From the NCBI GenBank assembly GCA_944325075.1, contig CALUYU010000007.1, forward strand, positions 1 through 53,473: a stretch of 53,473 nt of DNA. The letters are read 5' to 3'. A program made the translations under genes and the position numbers. The notes below the pieces were generated by a model. That model was not told the DNA's origin, did not search any database, and saw nothing but the letters and a program-made list of their open reading frames with translations. Positions within the stretch are counted from its first letter, which is position 1. Every line of letters begins with the position of its first letter. The stretch is from Candidatus Gastranaerophilales bacterium. GTDB taxonomy: Bacteria; Cyanobacteriota; Vampirovibrionia; Gastranaerophilales; Gastranaerophilaceae. Positions 33,926-43,393 of this stretch are shown in pieces.

Positions 33926-34963
33926 TTATCTTATGGCTACTTCTTCTTCCTTAATAAGATCCATGAATTTATTTATACGTTTCATGACATCTTTAAACAT
34001 TGGAATCGGAAGACTTTGTTTACCGTCTGAAAGAGCATTTTCAGGGTCATTGTGAACCTCTATCATTATACCGTTTGCACCAGCAACAAGTCCGGCTTTA
34101 GCCATTGGTTCTATCAAATATCTTTGTCCGGTTCCATGGCTTGGATCTACTATTATAGGCAGATGTGAATATTTTTTGATAACCGGAATTGACGCTATAT
34201 CCATAACATTGCGGGTAAATGCACTGTCAAAACTTCTTATTCCTCTTTCGCAGAGAATTACTTTATTGTTTCCGTTGTACATAATATGTTCGGCCGCAAG
34301 AAGAAATTCCCTTATTGTACTTGCCAGACCTCTTTTTAATATAACCGGTTTATTGCATTTTCCGACAGCTTTCAGAAGTTTAAAGTTCTGAACATTTCTT
34401 GCGCCTATCTGGAGTATATCAATGTAGTCAAGCATCATTGGCAGCTCGCTTGCATCCATAACTTCACTCACCGTAAGCAATCCTGTTTCTTCACTGGCAC
34501 GTTTCATAAACTGTAGTGCCTTTTCTCCGTATCCCTGAAAGTCATACGGGGAGGTTCTTGGTTTAAATGCTCCTCCGCGTAAAAATTCACATCCTGCTTC
34601 TTTTGCAGCAACCGCAACTTCCAATAATGCGCCGTAATCTGCTTCAACAGAACAAGGGCCGGCTATTACAACCGGTTTATTATTTCCACCGATTTTTACA
34701 CCATTTGAAAATTCTATGATTGTATCCTCGGGTTTACGGTCTCTTGAGGCCAGACGGAACGGTTCCCTGATAATTTTTACTTCTTTGACACCGTCAAAGG
34801 CCGCAATTCTTCCGGGAGTAATAGTTGTTTTATCTCCTATTGCATCTATAACTGTGTGAACCTGGCCTACATTATGTCTTACCTGAAAATCATTATCCTT
34901 AAGAAAGTCGATTACCCGTTGAATCTGGACTTTAGTGGCATTGCGTTCCATTATTATGATCAT
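33926..34963 (-). CDS. aroF: 3-deoxy-7-phosphoheptulonate (DAHP) synthase, type I-beta
   Basis: First step of the shikimate pathway. In 345 residues, an N-terminal ferredoxin-like regulatory domain (about 1-70, MIIIMERNATKVQIQRVIDFL) precedes the TIM barrel. The barrel contains IAGPCSVE, LRGGAFKPRTSPYDFQG, LQIGARNVQNFKLL, LKRGLASTIREF and the metal-ligand stretches LCERGIRSF and PIIVDPSHGTG. AAGGAGAAATTTT is the SD. It stands alone in this window, with no other aro genes. Confidence 0.95.
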   Translation of the reverse strand: MIIIMERNATKVQIQRVIDFLKDNDFQVRHNVGQVHTVIDAIGDKTTITPGRIAAFDGVKEVKIIREPFRLASRDRKPEDTIIEFSNGVKIGGNNKPVVIAGPCSVEADYGALLEVAVAAKEAGCEFLRGGAFKPRTSPYDFQGYGEKALQFMKRASEETGLLTVSEVMDASELPMMLDYIDILQIGARNVQNFKLLKAVGKCNKPVILKRGLASTIREFLLAAEHIMYNGNNKVILCERGIRSFDSAFTRNVMDIASIPVIKKYSHLPIIVDPSHGTGQRYLIEPMAKAGLVAGANGIMIEVHNDPENALSDGKQSLPIPMFKDVMKRINKFMDLIKEEEVAIR

Positions 34964-35014
34964 AAAATTTCTCCTTGGGGTTATAAAGTATTATAAGTGT
35001 ATCATAAACAATTT

Positions 35015-35617
35015 TTACTTACAATTAATGTTTAACTTTTTTTGCAAGTTAATTGCGGGAAAATACTCCGGTAAAATTTTTAGACAATTTTTTAGTGAAA
35101 TATTTGCATTATCTAAATCATTTACTGAAACAAAATATTCAGCAAGAAGGTAATGCAGTTCCGGATCCTGAAAGAAGTAATCCTGAGCCCGGTTAAGGTA
35201 GAATAACCCATATTCAGTATATCCGTTTTTTAGAAACACTCTTCCCGTAAACTTATGCACTTCGGGGTTTATTGTGCATAGCCAATCCAGATATTTAACT
35301 ATATTTTCAACATAATTCCCAAGGTATCTTTGTAAAAAAAGATTTAAATCTATTTCAAAGAAGTTTCTTAGTTCAAAGTAAGACGGATACTCATCTATTT
35401 TCCCCGTAACCATTGCGGATATAAATGCTCCCCAATGGGCTCTTATGTCCATATCTGAAATTTGTAAAAAGAGTTTGCGGGCATTGACCGGATTGTTGTT
35501 AAGAAGTTCATAATAAGCATTTTCAAGAACAAGGCTGTTTTTAATAAAAAATTGTTGACAGTCACTATCTGCGGCTGCCAACAATTTCTCTTTAGCTTTT
35601 GAATATTCGGAATTCAT
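35015..35617 (-). CDS. TPR-like helical repeat protein
   Basis: 200 residues, all helical in appearance, with TPR-like pairs. The clearest is GYTEYGLFYLNRAQDYFFQDPELHYLLAEYFVSVNDLDNANISLKNCLKILPEY. No signal peptide or membrane segment. It follows the exported TPR protein by 16 bases, with no obvious SD, so it probably depends on coupling. A scaffolding role is inferred from the repeats only. Confidence 0.72.
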   Translation of the reverse strand: MNSEYSKAKEKLLAAADSDCQQFFIKNSLVLENAYYELLNNNPVNARKLFLQISDMDIRAHWGAFISAMVTGKIDEYPSYFELRNFFEIDLNLFLQRYLGNYVENIVKYLDWLCTINPEVHKFTGRVFLKNGYTEYGLFYLNRAQDYFFQDPELHYLLAEYFVSVNDLDNANISLKNCLKILPEYFPAINLQKKLNINCK

Positions 35618-35633
35618 AATAGTATGTTTATTT

Positions 35634-36785
35634 TTATTTATTGTCTGTAGAATTCATTGATCCCAAACTGTTCATCATAGAGTTCATCATCATTGCCTGA
35701 ATGATTTGCGGATCAATATTCTGACCGTTTTTATTGCTGTCCATCATATAAGGGAGCATTGTCATCATCGGATCATTATTAGAGGAATTTGTATTTCCAA
35801 GCATCATGTTAATTTGCTGAAGTTCCTGAGATGGCATAAATGAGTCTTTATTGACAACATCTGAGTTGCTTTCTGCGGATGAAACCGGAGCGGTTGGTTC
35901 TGAGGCAGATATATTTAATCCTGCTCTTTTCAAAACATCAATGGCCTCTAAAACTTCTGTATTTGAAGGCTCCCCGTCAATGCTTGGTGACATTGCAAGT
36001 TTTTCTCCGCTTATTGCTTCTGATTTATTTTGGATTTTTTTGATTAATTCAATGTCTTTTTCATTTAGAGAATCTTTTCTGTTGATAGTTTTTTGTAATG
36101 TTTCAAGTTGTTTTTGTTTGTATTCTTTTTGGAGTTCAGGTGAAAAACCGTTACCGGTATAAGGTGCGTTAATGAACTGGTCAAGCTTGCTTGCTTCAGG
36201 GTTTTCACTGTCATCTGATATCGGAAGAAGTTGTTCCGGAGATTTGCAGAATTCACCGCCTGTTATGCAGTCACGGCCTTTCAAAGCCATATCTAGTAAT
36301 TGACCTGTAGCATAGCAGTTAATTGTTTTTTGGAAACAGTTTTGTGCTGCTGTATTTTCACCTATTTTGGTATATGCAAGCCCCATACAATAGTATGCAT
36401 ACGCATCATTCGGGTGTTTGTCTATATATGCGTATAGTTCTTGAAGTGAACCTGTGTAGTTGCCTTCGTTATATCTTGCAATAGCACTTTGTAAAGTCGG
36501 ATTTGGATAATTTTCTGTATTCTTATCAATAGAGTCAACGAACAAGTCTTTTAATGGAACAAAGGAATAGAAATTCTTGGCATCCTTTGGTTCAAAAGGA
36601 TTATATGGTTTGCTTTGAGCTGTATTTTGCTTATCATCCTGTTTATCTCCCTCAGCGGCTTTATTTTTACTTCTGTGCATATCTTTCTGTAAATCATATC
36701 CAAAAGGTCCGGATACGGCATTTGCTGCTCCATATGAGATAAATAACATCATAACAGCTACTAATATCGCTTTTTTCTTGCTCAT
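35634..36785 (-). CDS. exported TPR protein with Met/Asn-rich tail
   Basis: 383 residues. The signal peptide (KKAILVAVMMLFISYGAANA) is followed by a charged region and two to three TPRs (YIDKHPNDAYAYYCMGLAYTKIGENTAAQNCFQKTI). A long disordered part follows, ending in a Met/Asn/Ser-rich tail. Probably periplasmic or cell-surface. SD GAAGGG before ATG 36785. It forms a two-gene unit with the next TPR protein. No named family recognised. Confidence 0.75.
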   Translation of the reverse strand: MSKKKAILVAVMMLFISYGAANAVSGPFGYDLQKDMHRSKNKAAEGDKQDDKQNTAQSKPYNPFEPKDAKNFYSFVPLKDLFVDSIDKNTENYPNPTLQSAIARYNEGNYTGSLQELYAYIDKHPNDAYAYYCMGLAYTKIGENTAAQNCFQKTINCYATGQLLDMALKGRDCITGGEFCKSPEQLLPISDDSENPEASKLDQFINAPYTGNGFSPELQKEYKQKQLETLQKTINRKDSLNEKDIELIKKIQNKSEAISGEKLAMSPSIDGEPSNTEVLEAIDVLKRAGLNISASEPTAPVSSAESNSDVVNKDSFMPSQELQQINMMLGNTNSSNNDPMMTMLPYMMDSNKNGQNIDPQIIQAMMMNSMMNSLGSMNSTDNK

Positions 36786-37237
36786 TTTTATACCCTTCTA
36801 TTCTTACTTTAATTATCTTCAGAAATTTAATAATTCCTGTTATTTATTATATAACATTTTTTATAAAAAAATCTAGTATAAATATATGAAATTTACAAAT
36901 AAGTCAGTTCAGGATGTATTTGTTTCTAAAATAATAAGATATATTAAGCTTAATAGTATTAATTTGTTGAAGGTTACTTATGCCCTATTTTAAATTTTTT
37001 ATAACATCAAAATTAAAACAACATAACCCGGGAGCTTAAAAACGTGTGATGGCAACACTTTTCAAAAAACACAATGTAAAGTTTTGTAAAATTACTACAA
37101 ATGTAGTATAAATATTTGAGTTAAATTTTTTAAAAAGTGGTATAATATACATGGAGATAGTTGAAGTCCCAAATAAACAAGCCAATAATTATTTTGTATA
37201 TATAAGATATAACAAAATATAGAAAGGCGTGATAAAA
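36786..37237. other. 452-base AT-rich divergent intergenic region
   Basis: Holds the promoters of the exported TPR gene and of the R3H ATPase. Visible items are the inverted repeat ACTACAAATGTAGT, a TTGAGT (37116-37121) / TATAAT (37141-37146) pair with a long 19-base spacer, and a 23-codon ORF starting at ATG 37151. I see no RNA gene here. Confidence 0.6.
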
Positions 37238-38860
37238 ATGAGCAGTATACAGTTTCAAAACGATCTTGACCGATTAGTGGAGGTCCTGCCGGATAAGGTG
37301 AAAAAGTATATCACCTATGAGCAGATGGAGGACGTTATTGAGATTGTTCTTGATATTGGCCGAACACCTGAGATAAGACATTCCGGCGGCCGTATTGAAT
37401 ATCTTGGAAACGAGTTTGTAACAGATGAAGATCTTAAATATATAACCGACCGGATACAAAGTTTTACTTCCGATAATCGTTCAGGGATCCCCGGAACACT
37501 CCACAGAATAAGTGCAATAAGAAATCGTCAGGGAAAAGTTATTGGTCTTACTTGCAGAATTGGTAGAGTTGTTACGGGGACAATTGCTTGTATAAAGGAT
37601 ATTTGTATGATGGGGAAAAGTATTCTTTTCCTTGGCCGGCCCGGGGTTGGTAAAACTACAAAGTTGCGCGAAATTTCACGCCTTGTAGCAGATGAATTGG
37701 GCAAACGTGTTGTTGTTGTTGATACTTCAAACGAAATTGCAGGCGATGGCGATACTCCTCATCCGGCAATCGGACATGCAAGAAGAATGCAGGTTTCCCA
37801 GCCGCAGTTCCAGAAAGATATTATGATTGAGGCTGTTGAAAATCATACTCCTGAAGTTATTGTAGTTGATGAAATCGGGACTGAAGAAGAAGCTCAGGCT
37901 GCAAGAACTATTGCCGAACGCGGGGTTATGCTTATCGCAACTGCTCACGGAAATTCTCTGGAAAGCTTAATTAAAAACCCTACTTTATCAGATTTGGTCG
38001 GTGGTATCCAATCGGTTACTTTGGGTGATGACGAGGCAAGAAGGCGTGCTTCTCAGAAAACTGTTCTGGAAAGAGAAAAACAGCCAACTTTTGATATCGT
38101 TATTGAAATTCTTGATCGTAATACCCTTGCTGTATACAAAGATACTGCTGAAGCTGTTGATTATATTCTGAGAGGATGGCCTATCAGACCTGAAATAAGA
38201 AAAGTTGATAAAAATTATTCAGAAGATCCTAAGCCGGCCGAACAGCATAAGCCGCAGCCTACTATAAGTGAACAAATTCAGGCTCTTGAAGATAAAATTA
38301 ATCCGTCTGACAGCCTGAAATATTCATTCTCACGGCAAAAATATGTTGAGGATGTAAAAAATTTCAAAAAAATATACTTATACGCGGTTTCAAGAACCAT
38401 TGTGGAAAAAGTAATTGAACGTTTGGATCTGAACGCAGAGATTACAAGAAATCTTGATGAGGCGGATATTGTTATCGCACACAAGAATTTTGCAAAAGGC
38501 GGAGCTAAAGTTTTGAGTACAGCAAACGATTACAGACTGCAAATATTCTATATAAAAACAAATTCTATGGCACAAATACAAAAAGTTCTTAAAGAAGCAC
38601 TTCAAATAACAGAAACATCAGAAGCCTTGCAAGGATATTATGATGATGCCGAACGTGCGCTTGACGAGGCAAAAGCTGCTATAAATAAAATCCTTGCCGG
38701 TGCGGAGCATATTGAGCTCCAACCCCAAAATCAACAAATCAGAAAACTTCAACACGAACTTGTCGAGCAGCATAACCTTAAAAGCAAAAGTGTTGGTGAA
38801 GGTGCTCAAAGACATTTAAAAATAGTTGGCGGTCAGGATTTTGAAAAAAGGATTAGTTAA
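37238..38860 (+). CDS. Ycf45/SpoIIIAA-type AAA ATPase with C-terminal R3H domain
   Basis: 540 residues. The central ATPase domain has Walker A FLGRPGVGKTTKLREI (about 130-145), Walker B VIVVDEIGTEEEAQAA and an ATAHGNSLESLI switch, as in SpoIIIAA/Ycf45 proteins. The C-terminal R3H domain (IRKLQHELVEQHNLKSKSVG ... RHLKIVG) should bind single-stranded nucleic acid. This domain combination is conserved in cyanobacteria and plastids, supporting the taxonomic call. GTG 37229 is in frame, but GAAAGG fits ATG 37238. Single-gene unit. Confidence 0.88.
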   Translation: MSSIQFQNDLDRLVEVLPDKVKKYITYEQMEDVIEIVLDIGRTPEIRHSGGRIEYLGNEFVTDEDLKYITDRIQSFTSDNRSGIPGTLHRISAIRNRQGKVIGLTCRIGRVVTGTIACIKDICMMGKSILFLGRPGVGKTTKLREISRLVADELGKRVVVVDTSNEIAGDGDTPHPAIGHARRMQVSQPQFQKDIMIEAVENHTPEVIVVDEIGTEEEAQAARTIAERGVMLIATAHGNSLESLIKNPTLSDLVGGIQSVTLGDDEARRRASQKTVLEREKQPTFDIVIEILDRNTLAVYKDTAEAVDYILRGWPIRPEIRKVDKNYSEDPKPAEQHKPQPTISEQIQALEDKINPSDSLKYSFSRQKYVEDVKNFKKIYLYAVSRTIVEKVIERLDLNAEITRNLDEADIVIAHKNFAKGGAKVLSTANDYRLQIFYIKTNSMAQIQKVLKEALQITETSEALQGYYDDAERALDEAKAAINKILAGAEHIELQPQNQQIRKLQHELVEQHNLKSKSVGEGAQRHLKIVGGQDFEKRIS

Positions 38861-39040
38861 TATATTTCCTCTTTATTTGGAAAATTTAAGGCCTGATTTA
38901 TATTAAGAATACTGTTCCCCCCCAATTATGTGTTGATTTCCGAATAGTTGTTAAGAAATGTAACATAAAATTACACTCAAAAAGCAATTATTTAAATAGT
39001 ATATACTTTATATATATAAAGAGTATAACAGAGGTATTAT

Positions 39041-39841
39041 ATGGGTATCAGATTTAACAATCCCCAAAGACTAGATAGACCAATGAGCCGCCAGGCATTT
39101 CGTCCGGGACAATGGAATGGAGTACGTGTCGGCGGAGGGAACACATATATCCAAAATAACTTCTATGGAATGCAAACATCATACAGAGGTTGGAATAACA
39201 ATGCCTGGGCCGCTTATGACTATTCAGTGCCTCAAAGTTGTAATGATGGAATAAGTACTATAGGTAAAATTGGCTTAGGGGCCGCCATTTTGGGAAAACT
39301 AATGGATGTGTTCGGGCTTGGTAACAAAGATAAAACTCCAGAGGAAGTACCTGCAGAACAAGGCGCAAGACAACCGGAAGATCCAAACACTCCGCTTACG
39401 ACACAAGAAACGCGTACCCCTCAATCTCAAGAACCTCCAGCTACTGTTGCTCCTCCTCCAACAGATCCAAAGGAACGTCCTGAGCAAGAGGAAACTCCTA
39501 CCGGATTTGACTGGAACAGTGATTTTACAATAGTAGCACAGGATGAAGGTAACCCTACCCAACCGATTCAGGGTAAAGTCAAGGTTGACGGCGAGGTTAA
39601 ACAGGGTGAAACTCCTCAGTCATTTACAATTACTGATAATGGAGGAACTTATAAGTTTGTTGCTACCGGTGATAAAAGGTCTGACGGCAAGCCGATATAT
39701 GAATGCGTTGAGGGTCCCGGCGGAACCAAATATACTAAAGGAAACCAATACGCGCTTACAAGTGACGGCGGCACTCCACAGCTTATACAATACAAAGATA
39801 TGGCCGGATGGGGTACCGGTGTTGGTAAAGTCAAAAAATAG
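39041..39841 (+). CDS. hypothetical protein with Gly/Asn/Trp-rich N-terminus and Pro/Glu-rich linker
   Basis: 266 residues in three parts. Residues 1-70 are rich in Gly, Asn, Arg and aromatic residues. One hydrophobic helix follows (about 72-92, ISTIGKIGLGAAILGKLMDVFGLG). A disordered Pro/Glu/Thr linker leads to a small beta-rich domain with repeated DGG/NGGT turns. No signal peptide and no family recognised. SD AGAGG before ATG 39041 and a terminator directly after the stop make it a complete single-gene unit. Confidence 0.75.
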   Translation: MGIRFNNPQRLDRPMSRQAFRPGQWNGVRVGGGNTYIQNNFYGMQTSYRGWNNNAWAAYDYSVPQSCNDGISTIGKIGLGAAILGKLMDVFGLGNKDKTPEEVPAEQGARQPEDPNTPLTTQETRTPQSQEPPATVAPPPTDPKERPEQEETPTGFDWNSDFTIVAQDEGNPTQPIQGKVKVDGEVKQGETPQSFTITDNGGTYKFVATGDKRSDGKPIYECVEGPGGTKYTKGNQYALTSDGGTPQLIQYKDMAGWGTGVGKVKK

Positions 39842-39842
39842 A

Positions 39843-39873
39843 AAACGAGCCTTTAAAAAGACTCGTTTTTTTA
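39843..39873. terminator. intrinsic terminator, probably serving both converging genes
   Basis: AAACGAG pairs with CTCGTTT around a 12-base loop and is followed by a T run on the plus strand; an A-rich flank lies on the other side. Confidence 0.8.
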
Positions 39874-39943
39874 TTGTCTTGTTTACTGCTTTATAAAGCT
39901 TTTGATCAAATTCCTGCACTTAGTTAGTCGGCTGGATAGAATT

Positions 39944-40909
39944 TTAAAACTTAAGAATGACTTTCAAAGTTTCTTTTTCTTTATTTTTTTCAAAACCTTC
40001 TATTGCATTATCAACACTGTAAACTCCAGAAATCAAAGGTGAAAAATCAATTTTTTCGGATTTTAAGAGTCTCAGGGCTGCACCAAATTGGCCGCAACGT
40101 GAGCCCAAAACAGTAATTTCATCAATTACAATAGGGGCAAGATTAAACTCTTTTGAGGCTGCAACCGTACTTTTAAGAACCAGTGTTCCTCTTGGTCTGG
40201 TCAATGCAAGAGCTGTTTCAAATCCTGAAATTGAGCCGGTTGCCTCAACCACAACATCATATATTTTTTTAACTTCCAAATCATTAAGAAGTTTTGTTTC
40301 AACGCCTTGTGCTTTTGCAATATCAAGTTTATTTTGATGTTTTCCGACCAGCATTACGTCAATATTTTGGGCATTAAGCGTGAGCGCAGTAATAAGTCCT
40401 AATTTCCCGTCACCAAGAACCACAACTTTTTCAAAAGGTTTTATATGAAGTTGTTCTGTAATTTCACATGCAGCAGCAAGAGGTTCAACAAAAACGGCTT
40501 GTTCGTCTGTAACGTTATCCGGAACTTCAAAAAGAACTTCAAGCGGCATTGTAAAGTATTCTGCAAAACAGCCGTCTTTTCTCCAGATACCCAGAGTATG
40601 CCTTTGAGGACAATGCCGGTAAAGTTTTTCGGCACAATATTGGCAGTCAGGCTCTTTACATCCGTAACTTATTTCTGAAACAACACGTTTACCAAGAAGT
40701 GATTGATCTTCATCATTGATTTCTTCCACAACTCCAACCGCTTCATGGCCTAATATTCCTTTATAGCCCATGTAGCCCTTTGTTATTTCGTAATCAGTAT
40801 TACATATCCCGGCCAATGTTACTCTTATAAGAGCCTCTCCTTTTTGCGGAACTGGTTTCGGATAATTTTTGTCAAGTTTTAAACCTTCATCAAATACAAC
40901 AGCTTTCAT
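39944..40909 (-). CDS. zinc-dependent medium-chain dehydrogenase (short form)
   Basis: A 321-residue MDR-family alcohol/polyol dehydrogenase. Catalytic zinc ligands C36 and H55-E56 (GICNTDYE, LGHEAVG) are in place. Structural-zinc cysteines are present with changed spacing (CKEPDCQYCAEKLYRHC). The NAD(P) fold is VVVLGDGKLGLITALTL. It is shorter than the two MDR proteins at 43928-45974 because of the C-terminal lobe. Substrate unknown. AAGGAGAAATTTT is the SD. Confidence 0.85.
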   Translation of the reverse strand: MKAVVFDEGLKLDKNYPKPVPQKGEALIRVTLAGICNTDYEITKGYMGYKGILGHEAVGVVEEINDEDQSLLGKRVVSEISYGCKEPDCQYCAEKLYRHCPQRHTLGIWRKDGCFAEYFTMPLEVLFEVPDNVTDEQAVFVEPLAAACEITEQLHIKPFEKVVVLGDGKLGLITALTLNAQNIDVMLVGKHQNKLDIAKAQGVETKLLNDLEVKKIYDVVVEATGSISGFETALALTRPRGTLVLKSTVAASKEFNLAPIVIDEITVLGSRCGQFGAALRLLKSEKIDFSPLISGVYSVDNAIEGFEKNKEKETLKVILKF

Positions 40910-40944
40910 AAAATTTCTCCTTATTTTCTTCTCTATAATAACAT

Positions 40945-40972
40945 AAAGAAAACCGCTTAATATTAAGCGGCA
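40945..40972 (-). terminator. terminator of the gene at 41066-42205
   Basis: CCGCTTAATATTAAGCGG (40953-40970) is a perfect 18-bp palindrome. On the minus strand it is followed by TTTTCTTTATG. Confidence 0.65.
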
Positions 40973-41065
40973 GGGGAAAAATTACGAATTTTTTGTAAAA
41001 TAAGGAAATAAAAGGAATAGGAATCAATAATTTATTGGGATAAAATAAATTTACACATTTAATAA

Positions 41066-42205
41066 TTATGAAAAACAGTTAAATGATTTTTCAATATTTT
41101 TGTCAACTAAACCTTTAATAGATTCATATTCTGTTTGTAAGGCGTTATGTTCCGTATCAAGTTTTTTCAATTCAAGATCATATTTATTGTCCTTTGCCTC
41201 AAGATCTGCAATTTTGGTTTCATATTCCTGCTCAGCAAGTGCAATTGCGCGTTCGTCAGTTACCTCCTGAATAGACTGATCAGAGTCAATAGAGGTTGAC
41301 ACAAATTGTTTTTCAACAGCTGAATAGTATTCAAGTTGTAAATTCCCGTCGCGCAATTCATTTTCGAACCAGGAATTGTCTTTTAAAGTTTCGCTTTCGT
41401 CATCTTCTGTGTAATATCCGGCAGATGCCATTTTTTGGAATATATTTTTAAGATAGTTAATATATCCGGTGTTATCTGCATCAGCAGCAGTTTTTAGGGT
41501 AGTAGAAGAGTCTGAGGTCCCATAATATGACTCGGTTAATGCAACGGCATAGTCATATAATTCTCTTTGTTCCTGGGTTGTACCCTCATAATTAAGAGCC
41601 TTAGTTTGTTTTTCACCTGTTTCCAAATCTGTTAAAGTATAAGTAGGATACCCATCGTAAGGTGTTGTGCTGAATGAAGTGTATCCAAAATCCAACCCGT
41701 GTTCTTCATCTTCTCCGATATGGAGTCCTACTGATGTTAAATATTGATCCCAAGCTTCATGAATTTGTTGATAAGCTTCTGCTTTTTCGCTGTCAGTTGC
41801 GGTGGTACTTGATGCTTTAATATTAATGTCGGATTGAGAGTATCCTAATTTGTATAGGAAAGTGTTAAAATCTCCGTTTCCTGCTTCAAATGCTGCTGCC
41901 TGCTGCTGGGTTACGAGAATTTTTCCTTTTTTGTCTGTGACAATATACTGTAAACCGCAAGCTACTGTATTGTATCCGGTCATTAAAGCATAAGATATAT
42001 CTGTATAAATTTCTTCCGAACCGCTAAAACCTGTTAATACAGTAAGCTTAGTTGCCTTTAAAGCATTGAGATAATCTGTGTTAACTTGTTCTGTTTGGTC
42101 TGCAAGCCGTATTTTAGCATAAGAAATAGACTGACCGGAATTTTCATTATCGGTCAATCGAGCTGTTAGGCTCAATAATCTCGCTTGTGTTGCAGCCATA
42201 CCCAT
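41066..42205 (-). CDS. hypothetical protein with MGMAATQARLLSLTAR N-terminus and coiled-coil C-terminus
   Basis: 379 residues, no classical signal peptide. The N-terminus is an amphipathic helix (MGMAATQARLLSLTARLTD). The centre is a Thr/Tyr/Ser/Asp-rich region without recognised domain. The last 60 residues form a coiled coil (IADLEAKDNKYDLELKKLD ...) ending DKNIEKSFNCFS. The layout recalls secreted filament-type proteins with helical ends, but I cannot name a family. The only SD-like sequence (AAAGGA) is about 15 bases from the ATG, so start or translation is unusual. Confidence 0.7.
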   Translation of the reverse strand: MGMAATQARLLSLTARLTDNENSGQSISYAKIRLADQTEQVNTDYLNALKATKLTVLTGFSGSEEIYTDISYALMTGYNTVACGLQYIVTDKKGKILVTQQQAAAFEAGNGDFNTFLYKLGYSQSDINIKASSTTATDSEKAEAYQQIHEAWDQYLTSVGLHIGEDEEHGLDFGYTSFSTTPYDGYPTYTLTDLETGEKQTKALNYEGTTQEQRELYDYAVALTESYYGTSDSSTTLKTAADADNTGYINYLKNIFQKMASAGYYTEDDESETLKDNSWFENELRDGNLQLEYYSAVEKQFVSTSIDSDQSIQEVTDERAIALAEQEYETKIADLEAKDNKYDLELKKLDTEHNALQTEYESIKGLVDKNIEKSFNCFS

Positions 42206-42409
42206 AGGTTTTTTATCCGTCCTTTCTTCCGTCGTAACCTGTAATTTTTATTACGAACTTTTTATTTTAAAACTTTAGAGTTTTGAGAATAATGTTAACG
42301 TTTTGTAACAAAAGCTTTTGTAAATCTATGTAATATATCGTTACAAATTGCCCTTGAGATATAATATGTGTTAAACTTTCAACATAAAGAGAGTAAGAAG
42401 GTCTTTTAG

Positions 42410-43282
42410 ATGAAAAATATTATAGTTTATACAACAAAAAATAGTTCTGATTTAGCTGATATATTAGCAACAATAGATGACACTAATGTTAGAATTGAGG
42501 ATGCTGATAAGTTACGTGATTATGAAATGCTTAATGCCGGACTTATAGTTATTGAGGATGTTCCTGATATTAAGGATGTTTTAATGGTTACAAAGTTTAA
42601 ATCTCCTGTTTTATTTATCGGCGAACCTTTCAAAGGAACTGTTGTCCGAGCTCTTACGTACGATTTAATTAAGACTCCTGTCGATAATGATGAGCTTGTT
42701 ATAAGGGCAAAATCTCTTTTAAAGGTTAAGGAGTTGAAAGATAAGCTTACTGAAGTTTCTACTACGGATGAACTTACCGGGCTTCATAACAGAAAGTATC
42801 TTCATGAAAGACTTGAGCAGGAAATTTCAAGAGCAAGACGTTACGGAACCAAGCTTTCTTGTTTGCTGTTTGACTTAGACTTTTTCAAAGTAGTTAATGA
42901 TATATACGGCTATGATTGGGGAGATGTTCTTCTCCGTTCTATTGCTGATAAGTTGAAACAGCTTATCAGGAAAGAAGATATTCTTACACGTTATGGAGAT
43001 GAAGAATTCCTTTTGATACTTCCTAATACTTCTGAAGATAATGCATATCTTTTTGCAGAACGTTTCAGAAGAGATATTGAAAGAATGGAATTTATTCCGG
43101 CCGGAGAAGAAGAAAGACATCCGATTACAATTTCCGGCGGCATATCAACTTATCCTTGTCTGGAAAATGTTGAAGAGGATGTTAACACTATTATCCGTTA
43201 TGCGGAACACGCGTTATACAATGCCAAAAAACGCGGCAAAAATAAAATTGTTCAATTCTCTCATCTGAATTTGGGTGAATAA
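42410..43282 (+). CDS. diguanylate-cyclase-like protein with altered GGDEF motif
   Basis: 290 residues. Residues 1-115 look like a degenerate receiver domain (strands LIVIED, SPVLFIGE, ending LIKTPVDNDELVIRAKSLL). A helix linker and a GGDEF domain follow. TDELTGLHNRKYL and FDLDFFKVVNDIYG are present, but the signature reads RYGDEEF, so the second Gly is Asp. An RKED inhibitory-site motif lies exactly five residues upstream. The enzyme may be weak, or act as a GTP or c-di-GMP sensor. A hairpin terminator follows. The upstream region has a TATAAT at 42360-42365 and GTAA-n7-TTAC repeats. Confidence 0.85.
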   Translation: MKNIIVYTTKNSSDLADILATIDDTNVRIEDADKLRDYEMLNAGLIVIEDVPDIKDVLMVTKFKSPVLFIGEPFKGTVVRALTYDLIKTPVDNDELVIRAKSLLKVKELKDKLTEVSTTDELTGLHNRKYLHERLEQEISRARRYGTKLSCLLFDLDFFKVVNDIYGYDWGDVLLRSIADKLKQLIRKEDILTRYGDEEFLLILPNTSEDNAYLFAERFRRDIERMEFIPAGEEERHPITISGGISTYPCLENVEEDVNTIIRYAEHALYNAKKRGKNKIVQFSHLNLGE

Positions 43283-43338
43283 AGAACAAAAACAGACTTC
43301 CTTTCTGAACACTTATATAGTGTAAAATCTGGTTATTT

Positions 43339-43366
43339 AGGCGGTTATTTCAATCGCCTTTTTTAT
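43339..43366 (+). terminator. terminator of the GGDEF gene
   Basis: AGGCG pairs with CGCCT around a loop and is followed by six T. Confidence 0.65.
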
Positions 43367-43393
43367 TTTGCAATAATGTTTTATGATAAAATT

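Noticed and set aside
37151-37222. 23-codon ORF (MEIVEVPNKQ...) upstream of the R3H ATPase
   Set aside because: It starts close to a TATAAT box, but there is no SD, no domain and no regulatory Cys, Trp or Leu run; AT-rich chance ORF is as likely.
38914-38923. C7 run upstream of the gene at 39041 as another slippage tract
   Set aside because: It is non-coding, short, and not near a start codon on either strand, so no frame effect is possible.
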